A stretch of DNA of 64,000 nucleotides from contig OZ038382.1 in NCBI GenBank assembly GCA_964036045.1, forward strand, positions 78,467,918-78,531,917, written 5' to 3'. Under the pieces are notes generated by a model. It was not told the origin of the DNA and did no database searches. It saw only the letters and a list, made by a program, of their open reading frames with translations. Of this stretch, positions 32,870-43,602 are shown piece by piece (within the stretch, counting starts at the first letter, position 1; every line of letters starts with the position of its first letter). Source of the DNA: Eutreptiella sp. 'Long Island Sound 2002' (Eukaryota; Euglenozoa; Euglenophyceae; Eutreptiales; Eutreptiaceae). A program made the position numbers and the translations under genes.

Positions 32870-33345
32870 AAGAAGGGATGTTCAGAGTGGGCAAGTGGGC
32901 TTTCCCTTGCTGCTGAACAAGACATTGAAGGGGGGTCAAGAAAGATGAATATCGGCTTTTTACAAGTGGCACTCTTTTGAAGAAGGGATGTTCAGAATGG
33001 GCAAGTGGGCTTTCCCTTGCTGCTGAACAAAGCATTGAAGTGGGGTCAAGAAACATGAATTTCGGCTTTTTACAAGTGGCACTCTTTTGAAGAAGGGATG
33101 TTCAGAGTGGGCAAGTGAGTTTTCCCTTGCTGCTGTACAAAGCATTGGCCGGAGTCAAAAAACATGGATTGCGCGTTTATACAAGGTGGACTGTGTTGGG
33201 GCATGTTCAGAGTGGGCAAGTCGGCTTTCCCTTGCTTCTGAACAAAGCATTGGTTGGGCGCAAGAAGCATGGATTGGACGATGGTACAAGGTGGACTTCG
33301 TTGAGGCATGTTCAGATGGGCAAGTGGGCTTTCCCTTGCAACTGA
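32870..33345 (+). repeat. 108-bp satellite, second block (five units)
   Basis: Same unit and anchor words as 12790-15345, with anchors near 32880, 32989, 33098, 33204 and 33307. Between 32631 and 32869 no gene or repeat was recognised. Confidence 0.9.
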
Positions 33346-33690
33346 ATATAAGATGCAATTTCACAAACTCGCAAGTGCGTCGAGAAGTTTGGCAGTGCTA
33401 TTATCCATGTTGTATGTGGTTTGGCGCAGCCATCATGCTTCATGGGGCACATTTTGGAAGAACCTCCTGAACATGCAGATATCTCAACATATCTGGGTTC
33501 ACCAAGACTCTTGGTGTTATGCCAACGGCACAGAGGCTGGGGGGCAACGGGTGCTATGCTCTTGGCAGATGGGAAGCGCCCCCTCCGGTATACAAACAAC
33601 CCATCGGAGCAGCATAGCACCTAAGACCGGGGGATTTACTCTAGTCGGGGGAGTAGAGTTGGGTCATTATGACCTTATGGGCTGTATCCT
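33346..33690 (+). repeat. Conserved spacer after the 108-bp satellite, copy 2
   Basis: Homologous to 15346-15680. Outer parts diverge, the inner hairpin block is nearly identical. Confidence 0.8.
33550..33675 (+). ncRNA. Candidate structured RNA (or DNA) element, copy 2
   Basis: GGTGCTATGCT (33550-33560) pairs with AGCATAGCACC (33611-33621), 11 perfect pairs, with a paired change relative to copy 1. TACTC/GAGTA and GGTCA-TTA-TGACC stems are also kept. Evidence is comparative only. Confidence 0.4.
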
Positions 33691-33779
33691 GACGTTGCAA
33701 ACATGTTTTAATTTTCCGGGACGTTTGGTCCGATTGTTTCTTTTATTCCAACGTAAGCAGGGCACAAACGTCTTCATGG

Positions 33780-36700
33780 CACAAACTTCCATGCGTTACG
33801 CAAGACTAGGACCCAGCTCGCTCCTAGTTTGAGTCTTGATAAAAAGCTCATTAAAAGCTGATTAGCGAGCTGGGTTTACCCTGTCGAGGTTTTACACCAC
33901 CTTTTAGGGGCCAACGGTGAGCAACACGTTTTAGCAAGCAGCAACAACAGCAGCAGCACCAAGCAGCAGCAAGCAGGCGCTTAAAAGGTCCTTGAGACCA
34001 CACCGCGACATCCAAGTAGCTCAAATCGACCGGGGAGCCAAGGCGCATCACCATAAAAGGATTTCGTTGCATTTTGAGCTGTGTGGCTCGTTCGACAGCC
34101 GATTTGGTGTCCAAAAATGGCCGTTTCTGGGCTGTTTTCGGTTGTTTTCAGGACGATCGTCCTGAAGGTTCGAGACGATCGCCGCTACGCCAAGCAAGTT
34201 TTACCGATGAGGGCCGTTGTTCTTTCGTGGCGTTTGAGCTATCAAAGGATGGCAAATGGGTGTTCAATAAGGCGTGTACCACGCCGTGGTGCCACGCAGT
34301 CGTCCGTTTTGAGGTGAAAATGAGCCTTTTTCCAGCTGCGTTTCATGACCATCGCCGTAACCATGGAGGCACATCTCTAAAGCAAGCGGTCTTTCTTCAA
34401 CGGTGATTTCACATGCGTTACGCAAGACTACGACCCAGCTCGGTCCTAGTTCAAGTCTTGATTACCGAGCTGGGTTTAACCTGTCGAGGTTTTACACCAC
34501 CTTTTAGGGGCCAAGGGTGAGCAAGATGTTTTAGCAGCAACAGCAGCGGCAGCAAGCAGCAGCAAGCAGGCGGTTAAAAAGTCCTTGCGACCATACTGTG
34601 GCTCAAAACCGGCATTGAAGTGGCACAAAACAACCAGAGAGCCAATGCGCATCACCACAAACAGATTTTGTTGCAGTTCGAGCCGTCTAGCCCGTTATAC
34701 GGCAGATTTAGTGTCCAAAAATGGCCGTTTTCTGGCTGTCTTTGGCTGTTTTCAGGACGATCGTCCTGAAAGTTCAGGACGATCGCCGCTACGCCAAGCA
34801 GGTGTTTCCGATGAGGGCCGTTAATCTTTCAAGGCGATTTGGCTATCAAAGGATAGCAAATGGGTGTTCCATAAGGCGTGTACCACACCGTGGTGCCACG
34901 GGGTGGTCCATTTTGAGGTGAAAAACAAGCCGTTTTTCAGCCGTGTTTCAGCACCATCGTGCCGACCGTGGAGGCACATCTCGAAAGCAAGCGGTCTTTC
35001 CTCAACGGTGATCTCCAATGCGCTACGCAAGACTAGGACCGAGCTCGGTCCTAGTTCGAGTCTTGATTACCGAGCTGGGTTTACGCTGTCCAGGGTTTAC
35101 ACCACCTTTCAGGGGCCAAGGGTGGGCAACACGTTTTTGCAAGCAGCAGCAGCAGCAGCAAGCAAGCAAGCATAAGGTCCGAAGGTTCTTGCGACCACAC
35201 GGCGGCTCAAAACCAGCATCCAAGGGGCCCAAAACGAAGGGAAGCAAATGCGCATCACCACAAACAGGTTTGGTTGCATTTTGAGCCGTCTAGCTTGTTC
35301 TACGGCTGATTTAGTGTCCAAAAACGGGCATTTTTGGGCTGTTTTCAGGACGTTCGTCCTGAAAACTCATGACGATCGCCAGTGTGTCAATTGGGCGTTT
35401 GCAATGACGGCTGTTGTTCTTCCATGGTGATTGGGCTATGAAATGATGGCAAATGGGTTTTCAATAAGGCGTGTACCATGCCGTGGTGCCACACGGTGGT
35501 CCATTTTGAGGTGAAAATGAGCCCTTTTTGAGCCATGTTTCAGGACATTCGTCCTTAGCGTGGAGGCACATCTCGAAAGCAAGCGGTCTTTCTTCAACAA
35601 TGATCTCCAATGCGTTACGCAAGACTAGGACCCAGCTCGGTCCTAGTTTGAGTTTTGATTTAGCAGCAACAGCAGCAGCAGCAGCAGTAGCAAGCAAGCA
35701 AGCAGGGCATCCAAAGGTCCTTGCGACCAGTCTGTGGCTTAAAACCGGCATGCAAGTGGCTCAAAACGACCAGGTGGCAGATGCGCACCACGACAAACAG
35801 GTTTTGTTGCGTTCCGAGCCATCTAGCCAGTTCTACGGCTGATTTAGTGTCCAAAAATGGCCATTTTTGGGCTGTTCCCAGAACGATCGTCCTGAAAACT
35901 CAGAACGATTGCCAGTTTGTCAAGTGGGCGGTAGCAATGAGGGCCGTTGTGCTTCCATGGCGATTGGGCTATCAAAAGATTGCAAATGGGTGTTCAATAC
36001 GGCATGAACCATGCCATGGTGCCACACTGTGGTCCATTTTGCGGTCGTGGGAGAACATCTCTAAAGCAAGTGGTCTTTCTTCAACAGTGATTTTCCATGC
36101 GTTCTGCAAGACTAGGACCCAGCTCGGTCCTAGTTTGAGTCTTGATTACCGAGCTGGGTTTACCCTGTCAAGGCTTTACACCACCTTTTAGGGGCAGAGG
36201 GTGAGCAACAAGTTTTAGCAAGCAGCAGCAAGCAGCAAGCAAGCAGAAAGTCCAAAAGTCCTTGTGACCACAGGGTGGCTGGAAATAGGCATTCAAGTAG
36301 CTCAAAACGACAAAAAACCAAATGCACATCACCACAAACAACGTTTGTTGCGTCCGAAGCCGTCTAGCGCGTTCTATGGCCGATTTAGTGTCCAAAAATG
36401 GCCGTTTTTGGGTTGTTCTCAGGACGATCGTCCTGAAAACTCAGGACGATCGCCGGTGTGTAAAGTGGGCGTTTGCAATGAGGGCCGTTGTTCTTCCATG
36501 GCGATTGGGCTATCCAATGATGGCAAATGGGCGTTCCATAAGGCATGTACCATGCCGTGGTGCCACACTGTGGTCCATTTTGAGGTGAAAACGAGCCGTT
36601 TTTGAGCCGTGTTTCAGGACGATCATCCTGACCGTGGAGGCACATCTCTAAAGCAAGTGGTCTTTCTTCAACGGTGATTTCCCATGCGGTACGCAAGACT

Positions 36701-39700
36701 TGGACCCAGCTCGGTCCTATTTCGAGTCTTGATTACCGAGCTGGGTTTACCCTCTCGAGGCTTTACACCACCTTTTAGGGGCCAAGGGTGAGCAACACAT
36801 TTTAGCAAGCAGCAGCAAGCAGCAAGCAAGCAGAAGGTCCAAAAGTCCTTAAGACCACAGCGTGCATCAAAAAAGGCATCCAGGTAACTCAAAACCACCA
36901 GGGAGGGAATGCGCATCACCACAAACAATTGTCGTTGCGTTTCGAGTGGTCTAGCCCGATCTATGGATGATTTAGTGTCCAAAAATGGCCGTTTTTGGGC
37001 TGTTTTCAGGACGATCGTCCTGAAAACTCAAGACGATCGCCGGTGTGTCAAGTGGGCGTTTGCATTGAGGGCCGTTGTTCTTCCATGGCGATTGGGCTAT
37101 CCAATGATGGCAAATGGGTGTTCCATAAGGCATGTACCATGCCGTGGTGCCACACGGTGGTCCATTTTGAGGTGAAAATGAGCCGTTTTTCAGCCCTGTT
37201 TCAGGACGATCGTCCTGACCGTGGAGGCACATCTCTAAAGCAAGTGGTCTTTCTTCAACGGTGATTTCCAATGCGTTACGCAAGATTAGGACCCAGCTCG
37301 GTCCTGGTTGGAGTCTTGATTACCCAGCTGGGTTTACCCTCTCGAGGTTTTACACCACCTTTTAGGGTCCAAGGGTGAGCAACACGTTTTAGCAGCAACA
37401 GCAGCAGCAGCAGCAAGCAAGCAAGCAAGCAAGCAAGCAGGCGGTTAAAAGGTCCTTGGTACCGCACCATGGCTCAAAACCGGCATCCAAGTGACTCAAA
37501 AGGACCGGAAAGCCAAGGCGTATCACCTAGATCAATCATCATTGCGGTTTGAACTGTCTAGCTTGTTCTACGGCCAATTTAGGGTCCAAAAACGGCCGTT
37601 TTTTGGGCTGTTTTGAGGACGATCGTCGTGAAAGTTCAGGACGATCGCCGGTGTGTTACGTGGGCGTTTGCAATGAGGGCCGTTGTTCTTCCATGGCAAT
37701 TGGGCTATCCAATGATGGCAAATGGGTGTTCAATACGGCGTGTATCATGCCGTGGTGCCACACGGTGGTGCATTTTGAGGTGAAAATGAGCCGTTTTTGA
37801 GCCGCGAATCAAGACGATCGTCCTAACCGTGGAGGCACACCTCCAAAGCAAGCAGTCTTTCTTCAACGGTGATCTCCAATGCGTTACGCAAGACTAGGAC
37901 CCAGTTCGGTCTTAGTTCAGGTCTTGATTACCGAGCTGGGTTTACCCTGTCAAGGTTTTACACCACCTTTTAGGGGCCAAGGGTGAGCAACACATCTTAG
38001 CAGCAACAGCAGCAGCAGCAGCAAGCAAGCAAGCAAGCAAGCAGGCGGTTAAAAAGTCCTTGCGACCACACCGCGGCTCAAAACCGGCATCTAAGTAGCT
38101 CAGAACAACCAGGGAGCCAAGACGTATCACCACAAACACGTTTTGTTGCATTTGGAGCACTCTAGGCGGTTGTACGGCCGATTTGGTGTCCAAAAATGGC
38201 CGTTTTTAAGCTGTTTTGGGCTGTTTTCAGGAGCATCGTCCTGAAATTTCGGGACGATCGCCGCTACACGAAGGAGGTGTTTCCGATGAGGGCCGTTGTT
38301 CTTTCATGGCAATTGGGGTATTAAAGAATGGCAAATGGGTGTTCAATAAGGCGTCTACCACCCCCTGGTGCCACGCAGTGGTCCATTTTGACGTAAAAAG
38401 GAGCTGTTTTTGAGCCGTGTTTGAGGACAATCGTCGTAACCATGGAGTCACATCTGCAAAGCAAGCGTGTTTTTTGAACGGTGATTAGTTATGCGTTACG
38501 CAAGACTAGGAACCACCTAGGTCCTAGTTCAAGTCTTGATCACCGAGCTGGGTTTCCCCTGTCGAGCTTTTACACCACCTTTTAGGGTCCAAGGCTGAGC
38601 TGCACGTTTTAGCAGCAACACCAGCAGCAGCAGCAAGCAAGCAAGCAAGCAAGCACTTAAAAAGTCCTTGCGACCACACCGTGGCTCCAAACCTGCATCG
38701 AATTACCTCAAAGCGACCGGGGAGCAAAAGCGCATCACAACAAACAGGTTCTGTTGCGTTTGGAGCCGTCTAGCTCGTTCTACGGACGATTGAGTGTCCA
38801 AAAATGGCCGTTTTTGGGCTGTTTTCGGCTGTTTTCAGGACGATCGTCCTGAAAGTTATGGACGATCGCCGCCACGCAGAGCAGGTGTTTCCGATGAGGG
38901 CCGTTGATTTCTCATGGCGATTGGGCTATCAAAGATTGCAAATGGGTGTTCAATCTGGCATGTACCATACCATAATGCCACACTGTGGTCCATTTTGAGG
39001 TGAAAATGGGCCGTTTTTGAGCCGTATTTCAGGACGATCGTCCTGACCGTGGAGGCACATCTCTAAAGCAAGCGGTCTTTCCTCAATGGTGATTTCACAT
39101 GCGTTACGCAAGACTAGGACCCAGCTCGGTCCTAGATGGAGTGTTGATTACCGAGCTTGGTTTACCCTGTCGAGGTTTTACACCACCTTTTAGGGGCCAA
39201 GGGTGAGCAACACGTTTTAGCAAGCAGCATCAAGCAGCAAGCAAGAAGAAGGTCCAAAAGTCCTTGTGACCACACCGTGGCTCAAAGTAGGCATCCAAGT
39301 AGCTCAAACCGACCATGAAGCAAATGCGCATCATGACGAACAGGTTTAGTTGCATTTCGAGCCGTCTAGTCCGTTCTATGGCCGATTTAGTGTCCAAAAA
39401 TGGCCGTTTTTGGGCTGTTTTCAAGACGATCGTCCTGAAAACTCAGGACGATCGCGGGTGTGTCAAGTGGGCGTAAGCAATGAGGGCCGTTGTTCTTCCA
39501 TGGTGATTGGGCTATCAAATGACTGCAAATGGGTGTTCCATAAGGCATGTACCATGCCGTGGTGCCACACGGTGGTCCATTTTGAGGTGAAAATGAGCCG
39601 TTTTTGAGCCGTGTTTCAGGACGATTGTCCTGACCGTGGAGGCACATCTCTAAAGCAAGTGGTCTTTCTTCAACGGTGATTTCCAATGCGTTACGCAAGA

Positions 39701-40198
39701 TTGGGACCCAACTCGGTCCTATTTCGAGTCTTGATTACCGAGCTGGGTTTACCCTGTCGAGGTTTTACACCACCTTTTAGGGACCAAGGGTGAGCAACAC
39801 GTTTTAGCAAGCAGCAGCAAGCAACAAGCAAGCAGAAGGTCAAAAAGTCCTTGTGACCACACTGTGGGTCAAAAAAGGCATACAAGTAGCTCAAAACAAC
39901 CAGGGAGCGAATGCAGAATCACCACAAACAACTTTCCTTGCGTTTGGAGACATCTAGCCAGTTCTTTGGCCGAACTAGTGTCCGAAAATGGCCGTTTTTG
40001 GGGTGTCTTCAGGACGATCGTCCTGAAAACTCAGGACGATCGCGGGTGTGTCAAGTGGGCGTTTGCAATGAGGGCCGTTGTTCTTCCATGGCGATTGGGC
40101 TATCCAATGATGGCAAATGGGTGTTCCATAAGGCATGTACCATGCCGTGGTGCCACACGGTGGTCCATTTTGAGGTGAAAATGACCGTGGAGGCACAT
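33780..40198 (+). repeat. Satellite of ~600-bp units, array 2 left part (about 11 units)
   Basis: Units start near 33792, 34413, 35020, 35609, 36098, 36683, 37271, 37879, 38491, 39099 and 39686. Structure is as in array 1. Units from about 35300 onward often carry GTACCATGCCGTGG instead of GTACCACGCCGTGG. Complete 24-bp palindromes centred on GACGATCGTC occur, for example at 37003-37026. The array is cut by element B at 40199 and resumes at 50969. Confidence 0.9.
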
Positions 40199-40730
40199 TG
40201 TAAGTGCGGCTAGCCCCATCTGCTCAGATTTTCAGACATTCTGCCCAGATTGGCTACATTTTGGTCATTTTCTTTGCTTCGGCGGAATTGCCGCCTCGCA
40301 GCTCAGTCACAGGATATTTCCTATATATTTCTGATATGCCGGATTTGATTCCGCGGTCCATTTCCCGTAAATCCGCCGCATTCCGCTATTTTAGCTGGAA
40401 TCGCCATTTGCCGCTGGCGCGCGCTCGCGGGCCTGATCGGCCATACAATTTTACATAAATGGATTATTTAAATTCATTCGGACAGTTTTGGACACTCAGA
40501 TGTATTTAGAATAATTCCCCTCAATTTTCTTCATAGACTGGGATTTTCTGCCGGACCACAATCAGCATGGACCTTGCTTCTGTTGTCGCTGCTCTCGCCT
40601 CCGTTGGTGTTCGTGTATCCGGTTCCAACCCCAATAACAACATCCAGGGAGACTCCTCGCGTGCCTGCCCCACTGGTCTTGCCGGCCCCGAGCCCTCCGG
40701 CACCCACAACGACCCAGGGCAGCACTTTCA
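40199..40730 (+). repeat. 5' LTR of element B
   Basis: 532 bp, TG...CA. It contains a TATA-like CTATATATTTCTG near 40321 and the gag start codon at 40567, so its last 164 bp are coding. GC-rich dyads (GCGCGCTCGCGGGCC) lie near 40420-40436. Confidence 0.97.
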
Positions 40731-43602
40731 TGGTAGCAGAGGCTACCTGAATGTTGTTCCTTTGGTGTCCCAACCACAGCTAGCCCCTCAGTATGTCCCC
40801 GTAGACTCCGCCACCTCCGGAGACGTAACAATCACGCTCCCGTGGTGCTGTGCGAACGAGGCCTTGAGAGGAATGCCTTGCGCAAGCCCAAATTGCCCAA
40901 GAAGGACACAAATCAGCAGCTGTGGAGGTCCAGATTACAATCAAGATCCCAGTCGAAATTGGCCATCAAGCAGCTGGAATCTCCCAGCTTACGCTAATGG
41001 CAACGCTCCGGTGAAGCTTACGGACCTGGCAGGTACTAATTCTCCGTACCAATGTTCACATTTTGTGACCATCGATGCCGACATTGACGACATTGAGATG
41101 GGTGGTCCAGGTGAGGTACCTACCTATAATAGACCAGACAATTGGGCACAATGGGACAACCATTTGTCTTCAGAAGTGACCCGTAACCTTCAGAGTCTTG
41201 AGGCCCTGTGTCTATTAGCCACGTCTAAGCTGATAGGACAAGAAAGAATCGCCTCTGATTTTTTATTTGAATATTTTTTCCTTCTTCAAGAAGAAATAAA
41301 TACCAGGATGTGGTGGTGTTCTCAAGAGGATGAATCTTTTGCCATTTTCTTGCAGATCTGGGAGGCAAGTCCCTTCCCGAAGGAGAAGACCAAGGCACCG
41401 GTTGCCGGGCCCTCCGCCCCTCATCCCTCTGTTTCCATTCGCGACGATCTAGCCGCCGCGGTTGAGGAAGGAATTTTAGAGGCAGCTAGGCAGGCAAGCC
41501 TGGAAATTAGGACTGAAGGAGCTCCCCAAGTGGACTCCTGGCTGCGAACCACTGAGATTAGCGGTCCGACAGCCTGCTCAGGCCCTTCAGGACACGGTAT
41601 GTACTGCCCTGCCGACTGCTCTTGCAGATCTCAGCGAGACTCTGAGCTCCAATTGCTCAAAGATCAAATGCAACTCATCATTCAAACGCTGGGAATTAAA
41701 GATCTTTTCAAGACCCACATGAGGTCTGAGGGCGCATCATCGGTGGATCAGACAACAGAACCGTCGGAGGAGGCGACAGAAATTTTTTCGATTGCTCCTT
41801 CGGTGGACTCTAAGACCACCGATGCACGGATCAGCAGGACTAAGCTAAAGGAAAGGGTTACAATCTCTCGATCACAGAGTAGATCGGCGAAGGCTAGGAC
41901 TGAGGTTCAGAATGCCAAAAGAACTGCCTCCCGTACTACCCTTCCTGCTGTTGATCCCAATGCAATTGCCCAGATGTTGCTCGCCCAGACCCTCGCCGGA
42001 GCTGGTGTGGCTAATGATGCCGCCAAGGTGTCTACCATTACGGCCGGTGTTGGGCTGGATTCACTCCTAAATCCTACTTCATTGCGACTTCGTCAGGTTG
42101 CCAAGCAACCGAAATATAATGGGAACCCCAGACGTTGGCCTCAGTTCCAACGGGAATTTAAACTGTGGGTTAAGACTCAAAAACTCCAGGATGATCAGTT
42201 CCTGATGGCGCTTCTGGACTGCCTTGAGGGGGCGCCGGCCAACACTTGGCTCAGGACCTGGAGTGATCGTGAGGATTCAAATTCCCCCCTTACCTTTGAT
42301 GAGGTGTGGGAACAGTTGGAGGTACGTGGATCTCGACTGCCAGAGGACCATTACCACCAGATGTTGAAGAATTTTCCTTCGTTTTCTCGATTAATCTTGC
42401 ATGAGGTGCAGGACAAGAGACAGCGCTTCTGGAATCTCGTAGAAGAATCTGAACATTCAGGCGAAAAATTTTCTAGTGCCGAGCTGAAAAATCTGATTTT
42501 TGACAAGATCCCCTCAGAAACCGCCGCCACCCTTCGGAATCGACAGTCCGAAGAAAAGGTCAAGACCTGGTGGGCGGAGATCGATGGCTTTGACGCCTCG
42601 GCCAACCGGTTTACCGTCAGGGAGGCACTTCAAAAGTGCTCCCCCACGTCGTTTACCAAGGTGAAATTCACTGAAACCACGTGGAAAATCAAGTTTAATG
42701 AACACGAGGATCGGGACTTGTTTGTCCAAGTCCTCAATAGGGGAGTAAGTTTCCACGGAAATCGCCTGAAGGCCAGGAACTGGGTGTTTTCGTTTACTCC
42801 GCAGGAACTGTGGGAAGAGGTTGAGAGGCTCGCTGACGCCGCCAATCAAAATTTCCATGAGGGTCTTGGGGGAAACAGGAATACCCAGCAAAACACCCAA
42901 AATGGGGCCCAAAAGGGCAACAAAAAGGTGAATGACACCCGGAATGTTCAGGATCATTGTGGCATCTGCCTTCTGTTAGGTTCTACGAACCGAGCTAAGA
43001 CGCATTCCACTGCTAATCACCGATGGTCTGCTTACGATCACAAGGTGATTGGTGAAAATGTCAGTAATCCTCAGAATTCAGACAGGAATGACAGACAGGT
43101 GCATGGTGCCAAGGGGGGAAAGGGTAATCCGACTCCCTCCGGTGGGAACAAAAATACTGGAGGCCCTGGCGGGTCCCAAGGCAAAGGAAATCGGACTCCA
43201 TCCGGTTCCGGTGGGCAGCCGAATGGCCAGACAGGTTCCAATGTCAACGCCGGAGGCGGAAATCGAAATCCAGGCCAAACCCCTCAATCCGGTACAAACA
43301 AAGGAAATGCTCCAGGATCACAGGGTAAAGGTAAGGGAAATCCTTCGGGAACCCCCTTCTCTGGTAAGGGCAGAGGGCGTGGCGACGGTGGTGGCCCATC
43401 ATCCGGCGGCCGTGGCCGTGGACGTGGAAAGGGAAACCATCGTGTGGATCAGGTCTCAGGTGCAGACCAGGTGTCTGATGCGGATCGAGATTACGTCGAA
43501 AATGCTCTGAATCCAGCGGATGATCCGTTCCAAGATGAATGGATCGACGAAACAGGCTGTGTTCACAATGTTAACGCAGCCGCTGGAGGTCAGAACGCCT
43601 AG
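40567..43602 (+). CDS. gag: Gag of element B
   Basis: The 1011-codon ORF starts with ATG at 40567, inside the 5' LTR, and reads across the primer binding site. Visible parts are a low-complexity N-terminus, an acidic middle, a capsid-like region (about residues 510-780, with RRWPQFQREFKLWVKTQ and LLDCLEGAPANTWLRTW), a CCHH-type Zn motif C-x2-C-x11-H-x4-H (DHCGICLLLGS ... HSTANH, 42958-43020), and a long Gly/Asn/Lys-rich basic tail with RGRGRGKG typical of RNA-binding nucleocapsid. It stops at UAG 43600-43602. Pol continues in the same frame. A downstream ATG could be the true start, but the frame is open and its codons are kept in both LTR copies. Confidence 0.85.
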   Translation: MDLASVVAALASVGVRVSGSNPNNNIQGDSSRACPTGLAGPEPSGTHNDPGQHFHGSRGYLNVVPLVSQPQLAPQYVPVDSATSGDVTITLPWCCANEALRGMPCASPNCPRRTQISSCGGPDYNQDPSRNWPSSSWNLPAYANGNAPVKLTDLAGTNSPYQCSHFVTIDADIDDIEMGGPGEVPTYNRPDNWAQWDNHLSSEVTRNLQSLEALCLLATSKLIGQERIASDFLFEYFFLLQEEINTRMWWCSQEDESFAIFLQIWEASPFPKEKTKAPVAGPSAPHPSVSIRDDLAAAVEEGILEAARQASLEIRTEGAPQVDSWLRTTEISGPTACSGPSGHGMYCPADCSCRSQRDSELQLLKDQMQLIIQTLGIKDLFKTHMRSEGASSVDQTTEPSEEATEIFSIAPSVDSKTTDARISRTKLKERVTISRSQSRSAKARTEVQNAKRTASRTTLPAVDPNAIAQMLLAQTLAGAGVANDAAKVSTITAGVGLDSLLNPTSLRLRQVAKQPKYNGNPRRWPQFQREFKLWVKTQKLQDDQFLMALLDCLEGAPANTWLRTWSDREDSNSPLTFDEVWEQLEVRGSRLPEDHYHQMLKNFPSFSRLILHEVQDKRQRFWNLVEESEHSGEKFSSAELKNLIFDKIPSETAATLRNRQSEEKVKTWWAEIDGFDASANRFTVREALQKCSPTSFTKVKFTETTWKIKFNEHEDRDLFVQVLNRGVSFHGNRLKARNWVFSFTPQELWEEVERLADAANQNFHEGLGGNRNTQQNTQNGAQKGNKKVNDTRNVQDHCGICLLLGSTNRAKTHSTANHRWSAYDHKVIGENVSNPQNSDRNDRQVHGAKGGKGNPTPSGGNKNTGGPGGSQGKGNRTPSGSGGQPNGQTGSNVNAGGGNRNPGQTPQSGTNKGNAPGSQGKGKGNPSGTPFSGKGRGRGDGGGPSSGGRGRGRGKGNHRVDQVSGADQVSDADRDYVENALNPADDPFQDEWIDETGCVHNVNAAAGGQNA
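40731..40746 (+). promoter_or_regulatory. Primer binding site of element B (initiator Met-tRNA type)
   Basis: TGGTAGCAGAGG follows the 5' LTR without a gap. It is the complement of CCUCUGCUACCA, the 3' end of the commonest type of eukaryotic initiator tRNA-Met, over 12 nt. With the next bases it forms a self-complementary hairpin GGTAGC-AGAG-GCTACC. It lies within the gag reading frame. Confidence 0.8.

Noticed and set aside
15880-40200. ~100-codon ORFs on both strands of each ~600-bp unit, with similar sequences between units
   Set aside because: Similarity is explained by repeat identity. Indels shift frames between units and both strands are open equally.
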